Counted from the first letter of the stretch, positions 22,701 through 34,530 are shown. The stretch: DNA of 64,000 bases from Bisporella sp. PMI_857 (GCA_021307315.1 JAJSPD010000062.1:124001-188000), one strand, 5' to 3'. Notes: generated by a model from the letters alone, not told the origin. Translations and numbers: made by a program.

Positions 22701-24494
22701 GCTTACTAGTTTCCGCAGTACAGTTGTCAAATTCTATTTGACTAAAAACGACAAAACAGTCGAAAATTCTCGATCTGAGAAATCAATCGAAAAATCGATT
22801 ACTGTCGACGTTTTTGGAAAACTTTTTAATTCACAACTTTTGCAACAAGACTAACCGCGACAGCGAAGCAAACTTGCAAACACTTTGCTTACGCAAATAC
22901 AGCCGACGTTACTATATTTTTGCAAAACGACTAACTTTATTTTCAATTCAAAGCGTCTAAACAAAAAAAAATCGCTGGCTTATTCGAAAAGAGTGTTTTC
23001 GAAATTGTGTGCTTCGAAAACGTTTTACGTAAAACACGACTTTTCAATTCTAGATTTGTCGACGAAGTTAAACACAAAAACACCGACAAAGCTTTTAAGA
23101 AATTTCGGCTAGTTGTTCAAACTTACAACAATCTTGAAAAAAACGTTGTTTTTACTTAATTTTCTACAATTCAGCGTATAAGCCAACGCTTGATTCTTTG
23201 TATTGCAGCTATATTGCAAAGCACGAATACAAAGTTGTATTTAAAAAATATTTCGCAAGCTTACGTTCAATTAATTACAAACTTGAATCGTAACTTTTAC
23301 ATTAAGCTACTTCGCGAACTCGGCTTGGAACTAAGCATTGAAAAAGAATTAATTCTAAAAGTAGTCAAGTTTTTGTACGGCGTTTTAAAAGCCGGCAATC
23401 ACTAGTTTAAAACTTATTACAGTTACTACGTCAATAAATTGGGAATAAATTCTTTAACTTACGACTTTTGCTTGTTGTAGCATAATCAAAACAGCTTTAG
23501 TTTAGTCGGTTTGCAAACTGACGATATTTTATTTTTTGCGGACTAATTATTTGCAGCAGCTGAACAAAAGCAATTTAAAAAAGCTCGGTTTTTCGCAAAA
23601 AATCGAAAACATTTTACAGTTGACTAGCCGATTAAGTTCAATAGCTGCACTATACGTTTTACGAAGCAAAAGAGCGTTACTATAATTCAGGAAAATTAAT
23701 GCAAAAATCTGAGTTTAGTCGACTAAAAGCCCGCATTTACTACTAGTTCCAGAGGCGTTATTCGTAAAAAGTTGACAACCAAAAAGCAATACGTCGCTTA
23801 ACGGGCCAGAAAAGTTTACGTAGCTTTTATATGTTAACCAGAAGCTTTTTTCGACTTTTTTTTTGCTGTTTAAATAACTAATTCTAACAGCAATAATATT
23901 ACGGCTTTTAACAAGCGTATCCAATAGCAAATCGACAATTTAACTAAAGAACTTACGTATATTCGCTTCGATTTTAAGTTATTGCGTTTAATTGTATTTA
24001 CAGATGCATTGTTTGTTAATAACAAAAATCTATTCTTTCAAATAAATTACGCTGTAGTATTAACTGACGCAGTACAAAAAGCTAACTTTATTTATTAGTT
24101 TTCGGTTAAATGCAAAAAAGTAACAAAAAGCGTTTTAGCTTTTGAACTTTATACAATGGGCCACGAATTCGACATTAGCGCTACGTTCAAAGCTACGATT
24201 AAGCAAGTGCTAAAAATCAACTTGCTTTTGATTTTTTGTACAGATTCAAAATTTCTATACGAGTGCTTAGTCAAGCTAGGAACTACGCAAAAGAAAAGGC
24301 TTATAATCGACATTATGTGCTTACGCCAGTTATATGAACGAAAAGAAATTACCGAAGTCAAGTAGATTGACAGTAATAGCAACTTTGCTGACTTTATGAC
24401 CAAAAGCAAAGCATCTACAGCTCTCAAACAGCTTATTAACACGAACCGCTTCGAGCTAAATGTCGTAGAATGGGTAAAAAGAGCAGGAACATAA
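19780..24494 (+). pseudogene. Hypermutated copia gag-pol remnant
   Basis: Recognisable pieces in order are: a zinc-knuckle region (CFVCNEKNC) near 20915; a protease-like IIDTGA near 21390; integrase text (VDIMYIES, IVDEST and KEFRQYAINVETTTKAV) at about 21980-22240; reverse transcriptase (VDEVKHK, DKAFKKFRLVVQ, KLLRELGLE, KFLYGVLKAGNH, LVGLQTDDILFF) at about 23050-23550; and RNase H (CTDSKFLYECLVKLGTTQ with a downstream FADFMTKSKA) at about 24235-24420. Many Trp codons have become TAG and Gln codons TAA, and expected Pro positions read as Phe. The 3' end is the best preserved part. Both C-to-T and G-to-A changes are present, as expected of repeat-induced point mutation. It cannot encode working proteins. 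Confidence 0.9.
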
Positions 24495-24573
24495 ATAGAA
24501 GGAAGCGGGAGGTGATCATTGATTTTGTCAAGTTCTATAGCTACGGTTCTCGACCTTTTTAGAGAGTTGCCAG

Positions 24574-24755
24574 TGTTGGAATGCATGTACATAGCTTCAC
24601 GCGTTCCATATCGCAAGGATTGTGGGCCTTCTACCATCTATATAACTACCTGGCAATAGGCCGTAGCTTAGAAGAATCAACGAATATCATAACCACACCA
24701 GCAAGAGCGTAGTCACAGCTACTACGCCTTTTGCTACGTGGTAGGTATTCCGACA
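24574..24755 (+). repeat. 3' LTR of the copia element
   Basis: 182 bp with the same sequence as 19189-19370. It is followed directly by the target duplication GTACT and, one base later, by the TGA of the minus-strand 2EXR gene. Confidence 0.95.
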
Positions 24756-24761
24756 GTACTA

Positions 24762-25472
24762 TCAATAATCCAAATCAATCCGCGGCAGGGGTATCTGAAG
24801 CCGTTTCATTGCTTCCACCCTCCGCTCTTCCTCTTCCTCATCATCCACCACCCTCGTATAATCATTGTTTTCCCCCCCATTAGTATCAACATAGTCCTGG
24901 TACGCCCCACTCGTCTCCTCATCAATCCACTCTCCTGTCTTCCCATCCACAATTCGGACATTCCCCGTCGGACACGCTCCCCAATACGTCTCTTTAATAA
25001 AGTCCGTCCACTGCGGCGACAGCCCATTGCTCACCAAAAGATTGAAACTCTCCAGCTTGGGGAAATCGCGGAGTTTGTAAACGTGGACGTCGTAGAAAAA
25101 TTCCGTCTCATCCAACCCCTGTTCACTCACCAACTCAATCCTCAAATGCCTAACTTCATCTCTTTCCAGGAGATTTACTTCTGATAGTAGTCCACTTCTC
25201 ATCTGTATAACGTCGCAATCAAAGTTCGCCCAAATGTAGCGTGGAGACGAGTCAATGATAAAGGCTTTTCGGTAGCCGCAATGTTCGCGAGATTCCCGAC
25301 ATGCTCTGGTTACAGCTGGTACTGGGGTGAGAGACCAATACCCTTGGTTGCGATGCCATGTTTTTCTGACTCTGAGAACTCGATCCTCCGTCGCGAATCC
25401 CCAGATCTGGATGCGGAGTTCGAGCAGTAGGCGGGGGAAGGGATGGAAAGTCGCTATTGAGTTTTGCAGCAT
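24762..25472 (-). CDS. 2EXR-domain protein
   Basis: A single-exon, 236-residue protein. Residues 9-30 give FHPFPRLLLELRIQIWGFA, the first block of the fungal 2EXR domain. A segment ending VTRACRESREH (residues 55-66) and a Trp-containing IWANFDCDVI block follow in the expected order. The C-terminus is acidic (DDEEEEERR) and ends DLDY. 2EXR proteins are numerous in Helotiales and Sordariomycetes; their function is unknown. The frame is intact. The copia element inserted just past its stop codon, so its natural 3' UTR and terminator are now the LTR. Confidence 0.85.
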   Translation of the reverse strand: MLQNSIATFHPFPRLLLELRIQIWGFATEDRVLRVRKTWHRNQGYWSLTPVPAVTRACRESREHCGYRKAFIIDSSPRYIWANFDCDVIQMRSGLLSEVNLLERDEVRHLRIELVSEQGLDETEFFYDVHVYKLRDFPKLESFNLLVSNGLSPQWTDFIKETYWGACPTGNVRIVDGKTGEWIDEETSGAYQDYVDTNGGENNDYTRVVDDEEEEERRVEAMKRLQIPLPRIDLDY

Positions 25473-27447
25473 TTCGTTTTGCTCTGGTATTTGAGTATGA
25501 AGGTTAAACAGGTGTAGCAGGTATTTTTTTTTGGCCGGCTCAAATAGGCGTTGTCCAAGGGCTGTGTTGTTCGATCATGCTTAGAAAGTTGACTTGCGGA
25601 GGGTCACGGAATAAATCAGAGCTGTAGAATAGTCAATCGGGTGAGCGAAGTGATATGATACTGTTGTAGAATACACGCTTGTAAAATACAAAATAAGGGG
25701 AACGCTCAGGTCCCATACAACTTGGATGCGCGGGAAAGATAAACCAGCCTCGGCTGCTAGCATTCCCCGTGACACGGAGCCAAGCAATATCAGAGGGCAA
25801 AAGGTGGCGGTGCACACTTTGCCCAGGGTGGAGTACACCAACTTTTACTACCGAATGCTGAACAACTACGGTTATAATATAACAATCCAGAGCATTCCTG
25901 TATGCAATGCTGCAATATATATGCATTTTTAAGGTTAGTCTTAATTCACAAAATATAGCCTGAAATATCATCTCCAGGATAATTTGATCTAAACCTTGGT
26001 CCAACTTCCTTCAGAGCCCATTTGTAGTTGCCGAGATGTACAAAGTGGGTTGGCTAGGTCATCCACCCGCTAAAGTCTGGTGGTTTCCTTCCATTTTGCT
26101 CTGGTAGTGATAACAACTGCCACGGATGGATATGATGCATAGGCAACAAGTCATTACCGAAGTTCAACCCCTGTTGCTCGTGCACGGCCAATTCAGCTAA
26201 GTCGGATCCACCGCAAATAAGCGATTTTCTGCCACCGCATCTAAATATATATTACCTCAAGATTTAAAGCGTTGGGCCCTAGCTACTCAGTATTGCACAA
26301 CCTCGTTTCATGTTCTCGGATTGCACGTGACATCGAAGCTCATGTTGCATCGGATGGATATGGATCCTATATTTTAATGGATCGAATAGTGACTTCACAA
26401 AGAACATCATATAATGAAAACACCGTAACTAGCGGAGAAAACTGATGAATGAAATAAAACATGAGCGAAAGACAAATATACGGACGACCAACCCGATCAC
26501 TCGCGTTGGAATCCCTTGGTGCGCCGCAACATCCTTTAGCACTCGCTAATCTCATCAAGGTAGTTGGCAAATGTCTTCGGCTGGTGGCTGTTATCGAGCT
26601 CACCAGTAACGAAATCCCCCGAGGATCGCTTCTCTCCTCCTATGCTACTATAATCACTACTTTGGTACTGTCTGCTGTATTGCCAATGTAAGCAATTAGA
26701 TTGTCGAAGGAGGACTTCATTTTCTCTACGTAGCGTTGTCGAAACGAAGAACTTGCTTTATTGAGCGGGCAATTGGGACATCGCCAGATTGTTCATCGTT
26801 AGTCCCATACTGCGTTTAAGGAAAGCATCTTGACAAAATTGACGGACACGACGCCCGGAAGAGTTCTCCCCAATAGCGAGATCAATATAGAATGGAAACT
26901 CTGGCACGTCGCAGCACTCCGAGTACAGGAGCGATCCCTGTCAGTACCAACGAGGGCCGATGGTGGGTGGAGTCGTGGAACAAATCCGAGGCTGCCAAGT
27001 CCGTAGACGGTACTCTAAAGTTCATTTGTAGGCACGATTCGAGACGAGGTCCCCAGATAAAAGACTATACTTTCGGTCTGGACAGCAAATGTTCCACGGC
27101 GAATCGCTTGCGGCACTTAATTATTCTGGAATCAAAGGGGGGTAACGCCGGGGTTTCCTGCCGTATCGGCTGGTCAGTGTGCAGTACCAAAACGGTAATA
27201 GTCTTAGATAATTAAAGAATGGGCAAAAGAATTTTCTCCCTGTGTCTATGGCTTCGGTATCTAATTACATGTCATTCCGTGTGCGAAAACGACCGAACTT
27301 GGTGGGCAATGCCCACCAGTATTTGACGCTAGCCGCCACAAAGATCAGCCTGTTGCCCATAGCAGTCTGCGTTAGCAATCCCCAGAAACCATAACCAAAA
27401 TTACTTAATTAATCGACAAATTCCTATCAGGTATTCTATCAAGTTGG
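25473..27447. other. Intergenic, no supported gene
   Basis: Frames of 76-123 codons occur (for example 26004-25633 minus, 26461-26691 plus, 26892-27215 plus), but none shows a family motif or a spliced extension I could defend. Confidence 0.4.
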
Positions 27448-29315
27448 CTATCGACGCAATTCTAAAAGCTCTATATCGTCCCCGCTTTGTCTCACTGCAG
27501 AAGAAAAACCCCCTATAATTGCCCGTACTGGCCCTCTCTTCTTTATAACTACACTGATGGGTAAAGACCCCACCCCTCGGCCTGCTGCATCACCATCCCA
27601 ATTTGCCAGAGCTTCCGGTAAATGCCGTTTGCTATTAGCGGCAACGCCTAGAATTGCAGATTTCAGGTCGAGCAAATTGAAGAGTGGAAAGTTCCTCCAG
27701 AATTTGGTTCTCACAGCTTCTACCAAAAGCAGTAGGATGATTGCCAAGCTGACAGCGAGAACGGAGTACGTGTACGTCGGTTCTCCGAGCTGCATTGTGC
27801 GAAGAGTCATGCTGGCGTTAATCGTCTGGCTTTCGCCATTGAGCATCACCTGAGCAGCTCCGGTGCTTCCCAAGAAGTTATCAATCAATGTCTCGAGGCC
27901 TTCGGCAACGCCTTTGCATGCGTCCGAATCATCCGGGGTCCCATGTCCGGCACGGACTCGGACATTCTCTATGTTGCGCTTGAACGCATCCCCGAAAATA
28001 GAAGCATATCCAGTCGTAAGCACTTGTGACATCAGGCTCGGCCCAAGAAAAGTCGTATTTACCAGCCTTCTTGAGCTGTCGATGTCCTTCTGTGGCACGC
28101 TCTCGCCTAGAGGGGTCACTGAAATACTTTTCGTTGTCGTATTGACATATACTTCGAAGCTTTCAGGATGGAAGGTAGCCTCGCACTGAATGTTGTTTAA
28201 GGGCGGGCCGTACGCCGTGTTTGCATAGTAAAAGCCTCCGATGAACCCGTACATGTACCGTTGAGTATAATTGGCAGCTAGCGCAACTACTGATTCACTC
28301 CTGAAACTGGCCCAGCTAGGAAATCCAGACCACTTTCCATTTGGAAGTGATCCGTTTGCCCAGACGACCGTAGGTGTAATACGACTTTCAGGAATGGGGA
28401 CGTTTTTAACCTCGTGAAGCTTAAGAGCACTCGTATCGTTGTATATACAATCGACGACTGTTCTATAGCCATACTCTTGGTATGAAAGCGAAGCGATTTT
28501 GTCTTGAGATTGGACCCCAGGGACTGATCTGACTAAACCTATGGTAGAAGCGACACCATACGAACGGCCATTATAGATGTATCCCGTGTTGTCTAGCTTG
28601 TCGATTTGCGGCTGCTTTGAAGAATCGCGACTGGAAGCTTGGCTGATCGAATTGAGGAGCAGCCCGGTTTTTGCTATGACGACCCGTTAGTTGAGAGATT
28701 TCATCAAACTTGCCATCGCCAATTAGTTCACTTACTCTTCCATGGTATGTACGAGAAAGTTCCCAGTTCGGAGACGTTTCCGTTCACTCCAAGACCACAA
28801 TCTGTAGCTGGCAAGCACGGCGTACCCCATAGCCCGATGTTGAAGGTACTGTAGTTCGGAATAGGGAAGTCTGCTGTTATGTTTACGGTTGTAGGGACCG
28901 GCGTGATCGCTCCGGTCCATAAAACCGATGGACCCTGAATTACGATAATGGAAAGGGTTAAAATTGCTAGCTTGAGTGGTGGCAGGTCCCAATCAAGCCT
29001 CCCGAGGCGTAACGCGTCCCAGAGCTTTAGAGCATCCAAAGAGATTGGTGTTGATAAAATTTGGATGTTAAATGACATGGTTACAAGACTGCAGACGCCG
29101 TATATTTGGCAAGTGCTAAGTATCAGCGACACGATCTGGACAATTATCTGGACTGTCGCTCGATTCTTGTCTATCCATGTTGTGGAATTGCTGTCGAAAT
29201 ATATCCTGGATGTTATTCGGGCAGTGAGGTAAGCGCTTAGAGCTGCCGGGATTGCAATAGACAAAATCAGAAGAACTTTTTGGCGGCGTAATTTACGTGA
29301 GGCTTGATTTGCCAT
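27448..29315 (-). CDS. Multi-pass membrane glycoprotein of unknown function
   Basis: Exons 29315-28736 and 28673-27448 (a 62-bp intron with donor GTAAGT) give 601 residues. Hydrophobic segments near residues 12-30, 54-75 and 110-132 and a C-terminal one (YSVLAVSLAIILLLLVEAV) suggest four membrane spans. A large central part carries several N-glycosylation sequons (NDTS, NGS, NYT, NTT, NAS) and would face the outside or a lumen. This is the layout of a common but unnamed fungal membrane protein family; no enzyme or transporter motif is visible. The intron model is supported because the frame closes exactly across it. Function unknown. Confidence 0.75.
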
Positions 29316-30319
29316 TACCAATAAGTATTGCTTATAGCATATGGGATCTCATAAATTCTTTGGGCATGAACCATTTCTTTTTGTTTAAGAAGGGCTGACG
29401 CTTGCTATGAGCATGATTATGACCCATTAAAGGCTAGAAGAAATTGGAGGAGCAGAAACCATGAAAGAGGTAGAGAAAATTCATTCAACCCTCCCAGTAT
29501 TAAATTAAGAAGCTGGGTAGTGCCTCACTGCAGCCACAAGTTGCAGCCTTGTCCTCCTTGTGAATCGGAGAGGGTCACGAGATCTAACTGGGTGGTGCAC
29601 ATCAAATCAAAACAAGGGCTGCGCGGTAATCAATACGCCTACTGGATTCGGTTGTGAGATAATCTTGGTATAAGCATGCGACGCCAATCATTGTAGGAAT
29701 CGCAACACCTTTACGGTGCACAATCGAACGACAGCCGTTTCAAGGCATCCTATGTTTTGTCCCGCAGGCCTGTAACGGGTCTTGGCCATAAGCTAAGCCA
29801 TTATTAGACTATGCTAATAAGCGAACCACGTGGCTGCAGCTAGTGACCAGACGGCAGCCAAACCCGGCTCAGGGGCCGAAACTTCTAACCGTGAGGCATG
29901 CACTGAGCTCTAGTTTTAATGCCGCTTGCCCTGGTGCTTATCGGAACCTTGTTCCGAGCGCTCTAAATCTGTGGACAAAGCTGGCGCTAAACAGGATGTG
30001 AGTCCGCAGCCGGCCAGCGATACAGCATTTCAAGGCAACTTCTTCACCTACCTGTTCAACAATATATGCCGATACCACCTCACTGTCTCTCCATACGTGT
30101 ATAGTCTTGACACCAACAAAACAACCGAGTCGCTTACCGCCCCATTTCTTCCTTCACCCCCGACTGCTGAATGAAGCTCGTTATCCTGTACGTACGATTG
30201 ACATAAAGCACATACATAATTCCAGCCACGTTCTAGTGGATAAAAGGGGGGCGCCATCAGGGTCGGGGTGGGGGGGGGGGGGGAGGACCCTGCGTCACCA
30301 CGCACCCCACCAACGTTTG
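29316..30319. other. Intergenic with a long G run
   Basis: No gene is recognised. A run of 14 G at 30270-30283 follows CGGGGT, a place where assembly length errors are likely. It lies just left of the palindromic TIR element. Confidence 0.45.
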
Positions 30320-30979
30320 CAAATATATATTTCGGCAAATATCTCATATACCACCATTTGCCAGTATTATTTCTGAAATACCACACTTTTGTTTGGACTC
30401 TTTCTCATATACCACTACTTTTTTCTTGGCACCAAAACAGTGGTATATCAGATATGCACCTGCAAAATGATGGTATTTCAGAAAAGAACCTGTTTCACGT
30501 TGTACATCTGAAATACCATCTGATTGTAGGAACACCCGGTTTGCAGTAATTACTTATACTTTAACCTGAGGGCACGCACGCATGTGTTTCATACGCAATG
30601 CTCGTTGAGGTTGGTAGATAAGTCTTGATTGTTCTAAGCTCTTGTTCTAAGAGGTTGAGTAAGATCGAAGTCCTAGTCACATAATCATAACTACATACAA
30701 ATGGCTACTAACAATAAATTTGATATACAATAAACAGAACTGGGATATAAAGCAGATCGAGTATTTAGAGTATTACTATAGACAGCTTTCAAAAAAGTAT
30801 CATATTTTCCGATATACTATTGTTTTACGTGCTTATATCTCATATACCATTGCTTTACGTGCTTTTATCTCATATACCACAAGTGTGGTATATGAGAAAG
30901 AGTCCAAACAAAAGTGTGGTATTTCAGAAATAATACAGGCAAATGGTGGTATATGAGATATTTGCCGTATATATTTTGA
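30320..30979. mobile_element. Non-autonomous DNA element with about 95-bp terminal inverted repeats
   Basis: The left arm (about 30320-30414) and right arm (about 30882-30979) are near-perfect inverted copies. Both carry CGGCAAATATCTC, ATACCACCATTTGCC and TGTTTGGACTCTTTCTC. Two words, TCTCATATACCA and TCTGAAATACCA, recur in both orientations within the element. The middle (about 30540-30780) is unique and codes for nothing recognisable. The outer boundaries are uncertain by several bases, because no clear target-site duplication was found. Confidence 0.75.
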
Positions 30980-31044
30980 GCGGGCCAAATTGCGTTTTAT
31001 TAGCATTAGCGCTGTAAAATTACTTGTTTTAACCTAACTAATAA

Positions 31045-31440
31045 TTAACGAGGGTAAGGCACTAAGATTGGTGTGGGAACCTCCCCCCTTCCCAAATCGA
31101 CGTGAAAACACCCATTTCCAAGCATCCGGGCCCCAGACGATGTCTGCCGGAACGACAATATCTCGCAACATTCTAGTAGGTTCTTAGCAACGTCGTAGCC
31201 AAAGACTGGCTGGTGTGAAGGTCGGCTACCGCCATTCATAGGTTCATTGTAGAACCCAGTCTCCATCTCCATCTCTAGAAGATAATGATCATATTCTTCG
31301 TTATCCATATCTATACTCGCCCCAGCGGAGGATAGTCGAGATGATGATTCTCCGCAGGCAAGCATTTCCCCAAGGCGTGCAGATACATGATTTAGATCTA
31401 TCGGACAGGATTGGACTGCATCGCCCGTACCAGTCTGCAT
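31045..31440 (-). CDS. Hypothetical protein, 131 residues
   Basis: An uninterrupted frame from ATG 31440 to TAA 31045. Its composition looks like protein, with an acidic MDNEEYDHYLLEMEMETG segment, several Cys and a C-terminal PTPILVPYPR. There is no signal peptide, membrane span or known motif. It may be the last exon of a longer gene or a chance frame. Low confidence. Confidence 0.3.
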   Translation of the reverse strand: MQTGTGDAVQSCPIDLNHVSARLGEMLACGESSSRLSSAGASIDMDNEEYDHYLLEMEMETGFYNEPMNGGSRPSHQPVFGYDVAKNLLECCEILSFRQTSSGARMLGNGCFHVDLGRGEVPTPILVPYPR

Positions 31441-32162
31441 CTCGCACGGCTACTAGAAAAGGAGGAAAAGGACAAAATAGGACGTGATCATCACCTCATT
31501 TCTTCGGCAGGTTCCCCGGGTCTTCAACTCGAACATATCTGTGCATAAACATTAACAGCTTGGAGATAACAAAGCTTCAAATTATGACCTTCCATTAGCT
31601 TCTAAGTACTGGTAAGTATTGGTCAAGCTTTATATTGGTATATTGAGAGATGTCGATAGCAAAGAATTTCGATGGCTTAGGTTGAGTGTGCGCCATTATT
31701 AATAATGTTAAAATGTTGTGGTTTGTGGGGAGTGGGATTCATGCGAAAGGCTCGATGCCAACGCAGAAGTCAATTTACTGTATCCGGAATCCACAAGGGC
31801 TAGGATGAGAATCCTATTTGTTCGGGCAGCATTTACTTGTCTCACATGATGAACAATTGCAGCTTGATTGGATGTCGTGGATCTTTCAAAACACGGAACT
31901 ATTGTCACACATGACGGACAAGGTGGTAAGGAACGCTTTTAATGACGATGACTACCTATATTCAGGTCATTGAGTCAAGTTATGCAGAGGGACATTTCCT
32001 CGCGCCACTGAATCAAACCTCCTTCCAGCTTGAAAGAGAGAACATTAATCTAGACAAGATTATCTTTTTTTCCTCAATCTGAAAGTTAGGCTGCCTCAGA
32101 AAATGGCTCGGAGAGAAAGTGACTGACTCAAAAACTAGTAGCCTTACGGGATGGTCTTAGGA
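31441..32162. other. Intergenic, no gene seen
   Basis: Spacer at the 3' side of the F-box gene. Nothing recognised on either strand. Confidence 0.45.
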
Positions 32163-33751
32163 TCAAAGATTAGCCAGAAGCAGAATCCCAACGCTTCCAC
32201 ACAACCCATTGGCTTTTTGAAACTCCTCCACAGGCGCAGGATACATGCCGATGCAATCGAGCAGCACGCGTTGAAGCAGCGGCAACTCATTCCTGTTGCT
32301 TGAAAGCTCAGAAATGCATCTAAGTTCCTTGCCTTTGCATTGTGCTGTTGAAATGGTATATTAGCAACTTCCCTCTTATAGGGGTCAGACGCCTACGAGA
32401 TTAGGATTGGTGTCTTACTTAAGGTTAGTTCCTCAATAGATGAGGGCAACAATCCAATGAGACTGTTTCTTTCAATTGTTTCATTGTTATCACTATTCCC
32501 CGCCTCATCGGGATCGCCTAGCAGTGCTCTAACAGACAATTTCAGCGCACGTAGCTTTCGAAATTTAGTCAGCGACCCAATTGAATATTGATCAATGTCC
32601 TCAACGTCCTCATCAGGGTCCTTGCCATTGATTGCTAAGGTTTCTAAAGTTTCTGTAAGATGTTGGATTGATTCGCCCACTAAAAACCCCGACAGTTAGC
32701 GTTTTTATCTAGTGAAGCAAGAGCTTTAGTAAGTAGAAGATGGTCGCGCAATGTTTGAGAAGATTTGATACCTTTTTTAGGAATAAACTGATTATCATTA
32801 AAGATTGTTTGTCCGTGATCATAATCAAAATGCTTAATCTTTGGAAAGCATTTCAGAAGATGCACTAATGCATCTCCATCAACAGTACTATTCTGTAGCG
32901 TAAGACTCTCAGTCTGAAATACCTGGCCATTTGTCCTGACTTCCCGGCCTTCATTTTCGAGTGCATATACTGCGTTAATTAGTCATCGAATACAATTAGT
33001 AGACGTGATTAGGAGTACCAAATGCGTTCTTGACACTTTTCGGTGCAACGAAGGCCAAGAAATATAAAATATTAACCCCAAGTGGGTCTTGAGAGGCTAA
33101 AATTATGATCTGTAATTTGGATAAAGAACCTTCGATATGTAGGCTCCCATCATGTTGCAACTGCGCAGCATGATGCAGGGCTTTCGGGAGGTATTCTGGC
33201 GCTGTTTTTGGTTAGCCAACCTTGTCATCTATTCACATGAACATGAATGAAAAACTAAAAGACAACCTACACCCATCAAATACCTCGAAGTTAATTTTTT
33301 CCAAGTTTCTCAGATAAAGCAATAGTATTGCCATCCACGCATCCCACACACCAGTTCTAAATCCCCGAGCCAAATCAATAGAATAGGTTGTATTATGAGA
33401 CAAGTCTCGAATCTTATTCTCACAAGCTTGCTTTTCCCGGTCTGAGAACATACTGATCGACAAAAGATGATCGATACGCCGGCGGGATTGGCCTACAATA
33501 CACTTAACTCTTTCTCCTACCGTAGGATCCCTAAACACGGAACGTAAAACGAGCGGGAGTGAGTCGCCACAGTTGACACATCGCCTGATATATAAAGTTT
33601 CGTAGAGAATGGGCGTAGTCAAAATGTTAAGCTGCCGCGCGCAAAGGGCAAGATGAGCTAGATCTTGAGCGTTGCCGCAGCAGGTAGGATTTCTGCTTAC
33701 CCACTTAATAATCTGTACCAACAATTCGTCAGGCAGAGTTTGCAAAGACAT
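32163..33751 (-). CDS. F-box protein with leucine-rich-like C-terminal part
   Basis: Five exons on the minus strand (33751-33271, 33201-33019, 32969-32772, 32679-32419, 32344-32163) join in frame to give 434 residues. The N-terminus MSLQTLPDELLVQIIKWV is an F-box helix that would bind Skp1 in an SCF ubiquitin ligase. Later exons carry leucine-rich text typical of fungal F-box proteins: EYLPKALHHAAQLQH, ALVHLLKCFPKIKHF, and IGSLTKFRKLRALKL with PSSIEELTL. The last exon ends LLLANL. All four introns have GT-AG ends, every junction is in phase 1, and several have CTAAY branch words, so the gene seems intact. The target protein is unknown. An ATG upstream at 33913 would add 54 poorly conserved residues. 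Confidence 0.8.
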
Positions 33752-34530
33752 TTTGTTAAAACAAAGAATGGATAAATGAGAAGTTGTTGCGTACAACAAG
33801 ATCGAGTGCTTAAGACTACTAGTTTCTGAGTCGGAAGGTTCAGAGCTGCTTAGAGGCGAATCACTTCTTTTTCGCAGCGTGTGTTTACACGTGAAATTTA
33901 CTCGACAATTCATTCATCGTGATATACATTCACTTAAGAATAAACATGAAAATTTGCGAGCGGTAGCCAATCCTGCTTTTCTGAATGGTCCTTCGTCTTT
34001 ACTCGGACTGGAATAAGCCAGGCAGTCGGTCATAGCGTGCCCCGACACTCCTGGCAGGAATGGTGACTTATCTCTATCATGGAGAAATGGATACAGCGTG
34101 ACGGGTCACTCATTTAGACTTCTAGACAGGACCGAGGGAGAAACGTTGCGCGAATGGCGCCATGGAGAAGCAATATACGTATGTTAGACAGCTCAAGTGG
34201 CGAGACTCAGACATCATCACCACTGTCGCAGTCTTCATACACTCACAAAAAGTTAAGCAACGTCCAGAAACTTGACTTCGTTTTCCGCTACTGAGTCCCA
34301 TTCATTGAAGTATATTAACGACGGACTCTCTGGTGGAGCGTGGATACGCCGAATTGATATTCCGCTTTCGAGGATGGCGGCGGCATATAGTATCTAAATA
34401 AAGCGGCTCGTTTCGCTTTGTAGTGAACTAGAAATATTCAGGTTAGCGGTATGACTTAAGCATAAAATATGATTTTCTTACATTTAACCTAAAAGAGTCT
34501 AAACTAGTATATTTAATTCCGAAGCGCTTC
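33752..34530. other. Intergenic, no gene seen
   Basis: The region upstream of the F-box gene. No coding or repeat signal was recognised before the TIR-bounded repeat at 34531. Confidence 0.4.

Larger units (their letters stand above)
19189..24755 (+). mobile_element. Full-length Ty1/copia retrotransposon, non-coding, matching LTRs
   Basis: The element spans 5,567 bp. It is bounded by two 182-bp LTRs that I read as identical, and by a 5-bp target-site duplication GTACT (19184-19188 and 24756-24760). Its interior still shows the copia order gag, protease, integrase, reverse transcriptase, RNase H in the plus direction, but it is very AT-rich and full of stops. No clean primer-binding site follows the 5' LTR. 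The element inserted a few bases beyond the stop codon of the 2EXR gene at 24762. Confidence 0.95.

Noticed and set aside
24149..24637. Minus-strand frame of 162 codons across the 3' end of the copia element
   Set aside because: It is antisense to the recognisable RNase H region and runs into the LTR; a shadow frame in AT-rich DNA.
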